From Bacteroidota bacterium (lineage in GTDB: Bacteria; Bacteroidota; Bacteroidia; Bacteroidales; Paludibacteraceae): DNA of 31,060 nt. A program made the position numbers and the translations under genes. This document shows positions 1 to 6,884 of the stretch, piece by piece. Every line of letters starts with the position of its first letter. Positions within the stretch are counted from its first letter, which is position 1. The DNA lies in the NCBI GenBank assembly GCA_023459355.1, contig JAEWUM010000004.1:1-31060 (forward strand), in the 5' to 3' direction. The notes under the pieces were generated by a model. That model saw nothing but the letters and a program-made list of their open reading frames with translations, was not told the DNA's origin and did no database searches.

Positions 1-148
1 ATTCAATGCTACGCATCAGGTACACCGAGATAAAAGCAGCAATCTGCGCCTCGTTGTATAATCCCGCTGCCATGTTGGTCATCACTTCTGTGGCTTCATT
101 TCTCGATAATGATTGATGATCGAATAATCTGTTTAAAATTTGTTTCAT
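1..148 (-). CDS. trpD: Anthranilate phosphoribosyltransferase, N-terminal part (cut by window edge)
   Basis: This is the first 49 codons of an ORF that starts with ATG at 148 and runs off the left edge. The translation begins MKQILNRLFDHQSLSRNEA and continues with MAAGLYNEAQIAAFISVYLMR. That is the all-helical N-terminal domain typical of TrpD, which transfers phosphoribose from PRPP to anthranilate in the second step of tryptophan synthesis. The glycine-rich PRPP loop lies outside the window. It follows trpG on the same strand after a 106-bp gap filled by a REP-like repeat, and it is the fourth structural gene of the trpB-E-G-D operon. The call rests on the N-terminal pattern plus position; a different TrpD/thymidine-phosphorylase family member is unlikely in this context. 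Confidence 0.88.
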   Translation of the reverse strand, partial: MKQILNRLFDHQSLSRNEATEVMTNMAAGLYNEAQIAAFISVYLMRSIE

Positions 149-169
149 GTTTTTATATTTATGTCTAAT

Positions 170-252
170 ATATCCCCTGCCAGTGAACTGGCGGGCTAGA
201 CAGGGCGCAAGCATTGCGCCCCTACGCTTTCCGTTCTCTGCTATTCGCTAAT
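170..252 (-). repeat. REP-like composite repeat, copy 1 (trpG-trpD gap)
   Basis: Read on the minus strand, heptads of the type TAGCGAA (226-252) run into GTAG (222-225). GTAG is followed by a perfect 8-bp hairpin with a 3-nt loop (203-221), a short spacer, and a second hairpin (176-195) with one mismatched pair. The block 170-226 recurs at 863-919 with only two base differences. A GTAG tetranucleotide 5' of a hairpin is the hallmark of REP elements moved by REP-associated tyrosine transposases. No such transposase is in this window, so mobility is inference. Confidence 0.8.
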
Positions 253-254
253 AA

Positions 255-821
255 TTACTGTTCTAACCAATTTTTCAATATCTCCTCTCCTTCCGGCGTC
301 AGGACTGATTCCGGATGAAATTGTACACCACGCACGTCATACTGCGTATGGGACAATGCCATGATCATGCCGGACTCATCGACTGCAGTCACCTTCAAAC
401 AATCGGGCAAAGATTCCTTCTCAACAGCCCAGGAATGATATCGGCCTACGGTCATTTTTCCCGGCAAATTGTTGAACAACACATCATTCTCAAGTACTTG
501 TATTTCAGACGTTACACCATGATGCACCTCCGGCAGGTTTATCAGCTTACCTCCAAATGCTTCAGCGATGGCCTGTTCGCCCAAACAAACACCCAATATA
601 CTTTTAGAAGCGGCATAAGTCTTTATCAAATCCAATAGAATCCCCGACTCGGAGGGTACTCCCGGCCCCGGTGACAAGATAATTTTGTCATAAATCGCTA
701 TTGCTTCTAAAGCAATCTGATCATTGCGGTGTACTTCAACATCATTATATCCGAGCTTTTTCAGCGTATGTACGATGTTGTAGGTAAAAGAATCGTAATT
801 GTCGAATACTAATATTTTCAT
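255..821 (-). CDS. trpG: Anthranilate synthase, glutamine amidotransferase component
   Basis: This 188-residue class I glutamine amidotransferase supplies ammonia to TrpE for anthranilate formation from chorismate. The N-terminus MKILVFDNYDSFTYN, the oxyanion segment SPGPG at about 50-54, the nucleophile in GVCLGEQAI (Cys79), and the pair in VQFHPES (His169, Glu171) give a complete catalytic triad. The residue three after the nucleophile is Glu (GVCLGEQ) where many homologues have His (GVCLGHQ). It lies outside the triad. The length is normal for a stand-alone TrpG. It sits between trpE and trpD, separated from each by a copy of the same REP-like repeat. It could double as the PabA subunit, as in some bacteria, but the operon context favours tryptophan synthesis. 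Confidence 0.95.
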   Translation of the reverse strand: MKILVFDNYDSFTYNIVHTLKKLGYNDVEVHRNDQIALEAIAIYDKIILSPGPGVPSESGILLDLIKTYAASKSILGVCLGEQAIAEAFGGKLINLPEVHHGVTSEIQVLENDVLFNNLPGKMTVGRYHSWAVEKESLPDCLKVTAVDESGMIMALSHTQYDVRGVQFHPESVLTPEGEEILKNWLEQ

Positions 822-862
822 GTTTTTTTAATCTAATGTCAAACGACTAATCTTATGCATCG

Positions 863-942
863 ATATCCCCCGCCAGTGAACTGGCGGGCTAGACAGGGCG
901 CAAGCATTGAGCCCCTACGCTTTCCGCTATTCACTATTCGCT
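863..942 (-). repeat. REP-like composite repeat, copy 2 (trpE-trpG gap)
   Basis: This is a near-identical copy of the 170-252 element. The hairpin at 869-888 is perfect here (9-bp stem), while the GTAG-proximal hairpin at 896-914 has one mismatch; copy 1 shows the opposite pattern. GTAG on the minus strand is at 915-918. The heptad tract (919-942: TAGCGAA, TAGTGAA, TAGCGGA, AAGCGTA) extends into the last codons of trpE, whose stop codon (927-929) lies inside it. The remaining bases up to trpG are AT-rich and featureless. Confidence 0.8.
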
Positions 943-2333
943 AACTGAATCGCCCGCTTCAACGCCGCCAATTTATTATTTACTTCCTGCAATTCACTTT
1001 CTTCATCGGATTTAGCTACCACACCCGCTCCGGCCTGATAATACAGGGTATTTTGTTTGCTTACAAAGGAACGGATGGTAATGGCCTGATTGAAACTGCC
1101 ATCGAAACCAATATAACCCAAACAACCTCCGTAAGGTCCCCGGTCATGTGGTTCAATCTCATCAATCAGTTGCATTGCCCTGATTTTTGGTGCGCCGGAT
1201 AGTGTTCCAGCCGGAAATGTATCGGCAAAAAGTTTGATGACTTTGGTCTCAGGTCTGAGTTTTCCGCTAACACTTGAGACCAGATGCAACACATGCGAAT
1301 AGTATTGCACTTCCCTGAAAACTTCCACTTCCACATTTTCTGCATTGCGACTCAGGTCGTTACGCGCCAAATCAACCAACATCACATGTTCGGCATTTTC
1401 CTTTTTATCCTTGCTTAACTTTTCTGCCAGTTCCAGGTCTTTTTCATCATCACCGGTGCGCCGGAAAGTCCCGGCTATCGGTTTAATAAATGCTTTCTGT
1501 TTTTTCCCGTCCACCACTAAATGCGCTTCCGGCGATGAGCCGAAAATCCGGAAATCTCCGAAATTAAAATAAAACAAATAGGGAGAAGGATTGACTGAGC
1601 GTAGTGTGCGGTACAACATAAAATCATCGCCCCTGAACTGCTGATAAAATCTTCTTGAAAGCACAATCTGAAAAACATTACCCTTGAAACATTCTTCTTT
1701 ACCACGTGCAACCATTTTTTTAAAATCATCATCTGAAATATCACATTCCTCCTCTCCTACCGGCTGAAAATCGAATGTAGCAACGTTATTATTCAACAGT
1801 ACTTTCTCAATCATATCAATTTCAGACTCCTCTCCTTCTTGTAGGTTCTCTATGATGGTCAACTCATTATTAAAATGATTAATCGCGATAATGTACTTGA
1901 ACAGCACATAATGCAAGCCGGGCATAGAACCCGGGACCGTTTCACGCGCGTGCAATTTGACATCTTCAAAATACTGTACCGACTCGTAAGAGGTATAGCC
2001 CAGCAAACCATTAATCAGTCCTTTTTCTGTTGGCTGATTAATCAATTCAAATGATTTGAGAAAAACATCAAAACGATCCGCCACCGTCATTTTATCCTCA
2101 ACTTTCGTTTCAATTTGCTTTCCATCCGGATATTCTTCTTTGATCAGAAATCGGTTCACCGAAATACCACCCACGGGTGCAAAACCTATATACGAAAAAC
2201 TGTTTTCAGTCCCGTGATAATCAGAGCTCTCCAGCAGCACCGAGTTGGTATACAAATCCCGCATTTTCAGATATATACCCACCGGCGTCTGCATATCTGC
2301 CAGCATTTTTTTTGTATGTACGTACAATTTCAT
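927..2333 (-). CDS. trpE: Anthranilate synthase component I
   Basis: This is the chorismate-utilising subunit that makes anthranilate with TrpG. With the start I prefer (ATG at 2333, giving MKLYVHTKKM) the protein has 468 residues. The feedback-inhibition motif LLES is at residues 33-36, which favours tryptophan-sensitive TrpE over PabB. The chorismate-binding domain shows IAGTFRRTGDDEKD, HVMLVDLARND, GTLSGAPKIRAMQ and GPYGGCLGYIGFDGS, the conserved blocks of the family. An upstream in-frame ATG at 2369 lies inside the arm of the 28-bp palindrome and its extra residues look unlike the family, so I reject it. The last residues (LANSE) are encoded by the heptad repeat that precedes the REP-like hairpins. 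It is the second structural gene of the operon. Confidence 0.95.
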   Translation of the reverse strand: MKLYVHTKKMLADMQTPVGIYLKMRDLYTNSVLLESSDYHGTENSFSYIGFAPVGGISVNRFLIKEEYPDGKQIETKVEDKMTVADRFDVFLKSFELINQPTEKGLINGLLGYTSYESVQYFEDVKLHARETVPGSMPGLHYVLFKYIIAINHFNNELTIIENLQEGEESEIDMIEKVLLNNNVATFDFQPVGEEECDISDDDFKKMVARGKEECFKGNVFQIVLSRRFYQQFRGDDFMLYRTLRSVNPSPYLFYFNFGDFRIFGSSPEAHLVVDGKKQKAFIKPIAGTFRRTGDDEKDLELAEKLSKDKKENAEHVMLVDLARNDLSRNAENVEVEVFREVQYYSHVLHLVSSVSGKLRPETKVIKLFADTFPAGTLSGAPKIRAMQLIDEIEPHDRGPYGGCLGYIGFDGSFNQAITIRSFVSKQNTLYYQAGAGVVAKSDEESELQEVNNKLAALKRAIQLANSE

Positions 2334-2359
2334 TTCTATAAAATGTTTATTGTTATATT

Positions 2360-2414
2360 GTAGAGACATAGCATGCTATGTCTCTACGTCATTCGTTATT
2401 CGCTATTCGCTTAA
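2360..2414 (-). repeat. REP-like palindrome with heptad tract (trpB-trpE gap)
   Basis: Positions 2360-2387 form a perfect 28-bp palindrome that begins GTAGAGACATAG and ends with its reverse complement. On the minus strand it is preceded in register by the heptads AAGCGAA, TAGCGAA, TAACGAA, TGACGTA (2387-2414), which also encode the last residues of TrpB (KRIANNE) and its TGA stop (2389-2391). The hairpin sequence differs from the two other copies in the operon, but the heptad-GTAG-hairpin layout is the same. Confidence 0.8.
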
Positions 2415-3576
2415 CATACGTTTCCATATCCTTATCCCCCCTGCCTGAAACCGTCAATACAACAACATCATCGGGTTTAAAGTTTGTCTGTTCCTTTTTC
2501 AGCACACCCAGCGCATGAGCCGATTCAATAGCCGGAATGATTCCTTCCATTTTTGTAAGTTCAAATGCAGCCTCAAGAGCCTCATCATCGTTAATGGCAT
2601 GAACTTTTGTTCGTCCTATTTGCGCAAAATGAGCATGTGCGGGTCCAACCCCCGGATAATCCAGTCCGGCCGAAATAGAATAAGGCTCAATAATCTGCCC
2701 ATCTTCGTCCTGCATCAGCAACGTTCTGAAACCGTGGATAATTCCTACGGTTCCTACATGTATAGTGGCAGCAGTTTCCCCCGATTCAATTCCTAAACCA
2801 CCTGCTTCAGCCGAAATAATCTTCACCCGTTCATCATTCAGATAATGAAAATATGTACCCATAGCATTGCTGCCACCGCCCACACAAGCAATCAGGTAAT
2901 CCGGATAATCCCGGTTTATCTGTTCCTGCAATTGTGACTTAATTTCTTCTGAGATAACAGACTGAAAATAAGCCACCATATCCGGATAAGGATGCGGTCC
3001 GACCGTGGAACCAATGATGTAAAATGAATCGGGATTAGAGCACCAGTAACGAATAGCTTCATTTGTAGCATCCTTTAGGGTCATGTTACCACTAGTCACA
3101 GGCTCAACTTTGGCGCCCAGCATGTTCATTTTTTGCACATTCAGAAACTGTCTGTCCACATCTGTTTTACCCATAAACACGATACATTCCAAGCCCATGA
3201 GGGCACAGGCAGTGGCACTAGCCACACCATGTTGTCCGGCACCGGTTTCAGCAATAATTCGTGTTTTTCCCATGCGTTTGGCCAACAATATCTGACCCAG
3301 TGCATTGTTAATTTTATGTGACCCGGTGTGATTCAGGTCTTCTCTTTTCAGGTAGATGTTGGTTCCGTATAAAGCCGACAACCTTTGTGCATGATACAAT
3401 GGAGAAGGTCTCCCTGCATAATGTTTCAGCAAATCACAATACTCCGTTTTAAAAGCCGGATCAGCTTTTGCTTCATCGAAAGCAGCTTTTAAACGTTCAA
3501 CAGAGCCATGTAGAATTTCAGGGATGTAAGCTCCTCCAAATGTTCCGTAATATCCTTTTTTATCCGGTTGATTCAT
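2389..3576 (-). CDS. trpB: Tryptophan synthase beta chain
   Basis: This is the PLP-dependent subunit that condenses indole and serine to tryptophan. The start at 3576 gives 395 residues beginning MNQPDKKGYYGTFGGAYIPE, the usual TrpB opening. The longer ORF from 3633 would add 19 residues that belong to the leader region. The PLP lysine is in HTGSHKINNALGQ (Lys88). The phosphate-binding loop is CVGGGSNAMG, and GAGQHGVASATA is present. It is the classic TrpB1 type with full family length. It is first in the operon, downstream of the leader peptide and attenuator, an order (trpB-E-G-D) common in Bacteroidota. The last seven residues come from a heptad repeat, so the C-terminus is likely lineage-specific. 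Confidence 0.96.
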   Translation of the reverse strand: MNQPDKKGYYGTFGGAYIPEILHGSVERLKAAFDEAKADPAFKTEYCDLLKHYAGRPSPLYHAQRLSALYGTNIYLKREDLNHTGSHKINNALGQILLAKRMGKTRIIAETGAGQHGVASATACALMGLECIVFMGKTDVDRQFLNVQKMNMLGAKVEPVTSGNMTLKDATNEAIRYWCSNPDSFYIIGSTVGPHPYPDMVAYFQSVISEEIKSQLQEQINRDYPDYLIACVGGGSNAMGTYFHYLNDERVKIISAEAGGLGIESGETAATIHVGTVGIIHGFRTLLMQDEDGQIIEPYSISAGLDYPGVGPAHAHFAQIGRTKVHAINDDEALEAAFELTKMEGIIPAIESAHALGVLKKEQTNFKPDDVVVLTVSGRGDKDMETYVKRIANNE

Positions 3577-3639
3577 TATTATATTGAAATTAGAAATGAT
3601 TTTTATCTTTTGCGCACCCATCCGGGTTATCATTATTAT

Positions 3640-3681
3640 TTAAAACAAAAAAGGCTTATCGTGAGTTCCGACAAGCCTTTT
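3640..3681 (-). terminator. trp attenuator: intrinsic terminator in the leader
   Basis: On the minus strand the arms AAAAGGCTTGTCG (3681-3669) and CGATAAGCCTTTT (3661-3649) form a 13-bp stem with one G-U pair and a 7-nt loop. A run of six T, then GTTTT, follows. This is a strong Rho-independent terminator placed between the leader-peptide stop codon (3720) and trpB (3576). I see no other terminator between infB and trpB, so it may also trim read-through from the infB operon. Confidence 0.9.
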
Positions 3682-3719
3682 CAAATATAATTCATTTGAT
3701 AAATACATGTTAATAACAC

Positions 3720-3779
3720 TCACGAACCGAAATTCTGCAAGCGCCACCACCAAGCTGTATTTATTAAATTCTGTTTCAT
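3720..3779 (-). CDS. trpL: trp operon leader peptide with three consecutive Trp codons
   Basis: A 19-codon ORF reads MKQNLINTAWWWRLQNFGS and ends in TGA. Three tandem TGG codons occupy residues 10-12, a run very unlikely by chance in a short AT-rich leader. It starts about 20 nt from the predicted -7 promoter element, and the attenuator stem begins about 40 nt after its stop. In leader-peptide attenuation, ribosome stalling at scarce Trp codons prevents formation of the terminator. The peptide itself probably has no other role. The 8-nt segment covering its stop codon (3718-3725) is complementary to the loop and 3' arm of the terminator (3659-3666). This is too short for ordinary gene callers. 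The symbol is given by analogy with enterobacterial trpL; the sequence is unrelated. Confidence 0.88.
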   Translation of the reverse strand: MKQNLINTAWWWRLQNFGS

Positions 3780-3798
3780 TTTTATATTAATTCGACGA

Positions 3799-3830
3799 CA
3801 AAGATATAAATGTAATTTAATATATGCAAA
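3799..3830 (-). promoter_or_regulatory. trp operon promoter
   Basis: On the minus strand TTTG (3830-3827) is followed after 20 nt by TATCTTTG (3806-3799), matching the Bacteroidota sigma consensus TTTG-N19-TAnnTTTG. The predicted transcription start is about 3793, giving a short untranslated stretch before the leader peptide. It lies only 19 bp beyond the infB stop codon. Confidence 0.8.
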
Positions 3831-3848
3831 TTTAATTACAAATTTTTA

Positions 3849-6803
3849 TCACAAAGTCTTTTTAACTTCGGTTTCTTCAAAGCTTTCAATCATATCACCA
3901 ACGCGGATGTCATTGTAATTTTTGATATTCAAACCGCATTCGTAATTTGTACCGACTTCTTTCACATCTTCTTTGAAACGTTTCAGGGATTCCAGTTCGC
4001 CGGTATAAATTACAATGCCGTCGCGGATAATGTGCACTTTGTTCGTTCTCTTAATTTTACCTTCGCGAACGAGACAACCTGCAACCGTACCAACCTTTGT
4101 AATCTTGAATACTTCACGAACCTCAACTGTGGCTGTAACCTCTTCCTTGATTTCAGGAGAAAGCATACCTTCCATTGCCGATTTAATTTCTTCAATTGCA
4201 TCGTAGATGATAGAATACAAGCGCACGTCGATTTCCTCTTTTTCAGCCATCTTACGGGCAGAAGCTGTCGGACGAACCTGGAAGCCGCAAATAATTGCAT
4301 TGGATGCAGCTGCCAGCAAAATATCAGAATCTGAAATCGCCCCAACAGCCTTATGAATGACATTTATCTGAATATTTTCTGTTGAAAGTTTGAGTAAGGA
4401 GTCTGCAAGCGCTTCCACAGAACCATCCACATCCCCTTTTACAATGATATTCAGCTCTTTGAAATCTCCTAAAGCGATACGACGACCCAATTCGTCCAGG
4501 GTAAAGTGTTTCTTGGTACGCAAACTTTGCTCACGTTGCAGCTGTTCACGTTTATTGGCAATTTCACGTGCTTCCTGTTCGGTTGCCATCACATTGAAAT
4601 TGTCGCCGGCCTGTGGGGCCCCATTCAAACCAAGAATCAACACCGGTTCAGCAGGTTTTGCCTCCTGAATACGTTGATTTCTTTCATTAAACATGGCTTT
4701 CACCCTGCCGTGATAAATTCCGGCCAACACCACATCTCCCATTTTCAGGGTACCATTTTCAACCAATATGGTTGAAATATAACCCCGACCTTTATCAAGC
4801 GATGATTCAATCACTGAACCTACTGCTCTTTTATTCGGATTGGCTTTCAGTTCAAGCATTTCAGCTTCTAGCAATACTTTTTCAAGCAGTTCTGCAATAC
4901 CCTTACCCTGTTTGGCTGATATATCCTGCGATTGGTATTTACCCCCCCAGTCTTCAACCAAATAGTTCATATTAGCCAGGGTTTCCTTGATTTTTTCAGG
5001 ATTTGCTCCCGGCTTATCAACCTTATTGATGGCAAAAATCATCGGTACTCCCGCAGCAGATGCGTGGTTGATCGCTTCAATCGTCTGGGGCATCACATTA
5101 TCGTCAGCAGCCACGATGATAATCGCGATATCTGTCACTTTTGCACCACGGGCACGCATGGCAGTAAATGCCTCGTGACCGGGAGTATCTAGGAATGTAA
5201 TGCGCTGCCCGTTATCTAATTTCACATTATAGGCACCGATGTGCTGTGTAATACCACCAGCTTCACCCGCGATTACATTGGTTTTGCGGATATAGTCGAG
5301 CAAAGAAGTTTTACCATGGTCAACGTGACCCATCACCGTTACAATCGGGGCACGTGGTTGCAGATCTGTTTCATCATCCGGCTCATCCTCGCCAATGGCT
5401 TCTACCACATCAGCACTCACGAACTCAGTTGTAAAACCGAATTCATCAGCAACAATATTGATTGTTTCGGCATCCAGACGCTGATTGATTGAAACCATCA
5501 TACCAATACTCATACAAGTGGCTATTACCTGATTGACAGAAACATCCATCATTACAGCCAATTCACTTACCGTCACAAACTCGGTGAGTTTCAACACCTT
5601 TTCCTGTTCGCGTTCCTGCATTTCCAACTCACTCTGACGGGCAGAAAAGCTATCACGTTTTTCTCTGCGGTACTTAGCGCCCTTACCTTTTTTGTTGGTT
5701 CCCGCCATTCTTGCCAAGGTTTCTTTGATCTGACGTTGTACTTCTTCTTCGTCAACAACCGTTTTCAATGGCTTCTTAAATTTATCCTTAGCCAGTTTAG
5801 CCTGCATGCCACCTGCCTGAGCCGGTTTCTTCGAATGATCTACCGGGAAATGTTCGATATCTACTTTTTGATTTGAGAAACGTTCCCGTTTCTTTTTCTT
5901 TTTGATATCTTCTTCTGTTTCTACATGATTCTTTTTCTTCTCATCAATCGCATTTTTGGCTTTTTCCTCCCTTTCCTTTTTCTTTTGTTCTTTTGTTTTG
6001 GGTTTGGGACGGGTAGTTTGATTCAGTGCATCCAGATCAATACGACCCAACACAACCGGTTTAATTTCAACCACAGGTCTGGCAATGGAGAACACTTCAT
6101 CTTCATCATCTTTTTCTGATTCTACTTCAGGCTCTTGCTCTTTTTCTACAACCACTTGTTTTTCTTCTTCCTGCGAATCAACTTCTTTAGAAATAACAGG
6201 TTCGATTTGAGGCGTAATTTCAGGTTGCTCCGAAACTTGCACTTCCTGATTGATTTCCGGTAGTATAACTTCTTCGGAACGTTCTTCAACAACTGCTTCC
6301 TGAATAATTTCAACCGGTTCTTGAGCCGGCTCATCAACAATAGGAATCTCAACTTCTTCTTTTTCAACCTCTTTAAGTTCCTCTACAGGTTCTGTTGTTT
6401 TTACCGGTTCTTGCACAACCGGTTCGGCTTTTACCGGTTCAGGCTTTTTGTTGATAGCATCCAAATCAATTTTACCAACCTGTTTGATTGATGGCAACTG
6501 ATCAACCGGCACCTCAACGGGGATGATATTTTCTGCTTTCTCTGCTGTTTTCTTAGCGCCATAACCTTCCAACGCAACGGTTGATGCCTTTTCTTTCTGG
6601 TGGCGTTCCTGACTGATGCGTTCCGACTCCATTTTCAGAGCCATGTCTTTGTTGAACTCTTTTACCAATAACAAGTGTAGTTCATCCGACAATTTCAGGT
6701 TGGGATCAACGGCAATCTTGTTTCCTTTTTTGGCTAAAAAGTCAACTGCTGTGGTTATACCGATATTTAATTCTTTACAAGCTTTACTTAATCTGATGGG
6801 CAT
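3849..6803 (-). CDS. infB: Translation initiation factor IF-2
   Basis: This 984-residue GTPase brings initiator tRNA to the ribosome and promotes subunit joining. Residues 1-60 form the IF2-N-like helical start. Roughly 90-400 is a long low-complexity, Glu/Lys/Pro/Val-rich linker, as in other Bacteroidota. A second IF2-N-type segment precedes the G domain. The G motifs are visible: GHVDHGKT near residue 490, DTPGHEAFT, NKVDKPGA and SAKQG, followed by the beta-barrel and C-terminal fMet-tRNA-binding domains. It is last in the rimP-nusA-infB operon, 81 nt after nusA. The next promoter (trp) begins 19 bp past its stop with no terminator between, so some transcripts may run into the trp leader. 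Confidence 0.97.
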   Translation of the reverse strand: MPIRLSKACKELNIGITTAVDFLAKKGNKIAVDPNLKLSDELHLLLVKEFNKDMALKMESERISQERHQKEKASTVALEGYGAKKTAEKAENIIPVEVPVDQLPSIKQVGKIDLDAINKKPEPVKAEPVVQEPVKTTEPVEELKEVEKEEVEIPIVDEPAQEPVEIIQEAVVEERSEEVILPEINQEVQVSEQPEITPQIEPVISKEVDSQEEEKQVVVEKEQEPEVESEKDDEDEVFSIARPVVEIKPVVLGRIDLDALNQTTRPKPKTKEQKKKEREEKAKNAIDEKKKNHVETEEDIKKKKKRERFSNQKVDIEHFPVDHSKKPAQAGGMQAKLAKDKFKKPLKTVVDEEEVQRQIKETLARMAGTNKKGKGAKYRREKRDSFSARQSELEMQEREQEKVLKLTEFVTVSELAVMMDVSVNQVIATCMSIGMMVSINQRLDAETINIVADEFGFTTEFVSADVVEAIGEDEPDDETDLQPRAPIVTVMGHVDHGKTSLLDYIRKTNVIAGEAGGITQHIGAYNVKLDNGQRITFLDTPGHEAFTAMRARGAKVTDIAIIIVAADDNVMPQTIEAINHASAAGVPMIFAINKVDKPGANPEKIKETLANMNYLVEDWGGKYQSQDISAKQGKGIAELLEKVLLEAEMLELKANPNKRAVGSVIESSLDKGRGYISTILVENGTLKMGDVVLAGIYHGRVKAMFNERNQRIQEAKPAEPVLILGLNGAPQAGDNFNVMATEQEAREIANKREQLQREQSLRTKKHFTLDELGRRIALGDFKELNIIVKGDVDGSVEALADSLLKLSTENIQINVIHKAVGAISDSDILLAAASNAIICGFQVRPTASARKMAEKEEIDVRLYSIIYDAIEEIKSAMEGMLSPEIKEEVTATVEVREVFKITKVGTVAGCLVREGKIKRTNKVHIIRDGIVIYTGELESLKRFKEDVKEVGTNYECGLNIKNYNDIRVGDMIESFEETEVKKTL

Positions 6804-6884
6804 GTTATAATCTATAATTTTTTAAGTAAGTTATACGAAATGGAAACAGAAAGCGATACACAAAATATCATTTTTACGAAATGC

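Noticed and set aside
315..638. 107-codon plus-strand ORF opposite trpG
   Set aside because: It is a shadow of the well-supported trpG gene.
2334..2369. Longer N-terminus for TrpE starting at 2369
   Set aside because: This ATG lies in the arm of the 28-bp palindrome and homologues start near MKLY at 2333.
3577..3633. Longer N-terminus for TrpB starting at 3633
   Set aside because: The extra 19 residues do not resemble TrpB; the standard family N-terminus begins at the ATG at 3576.
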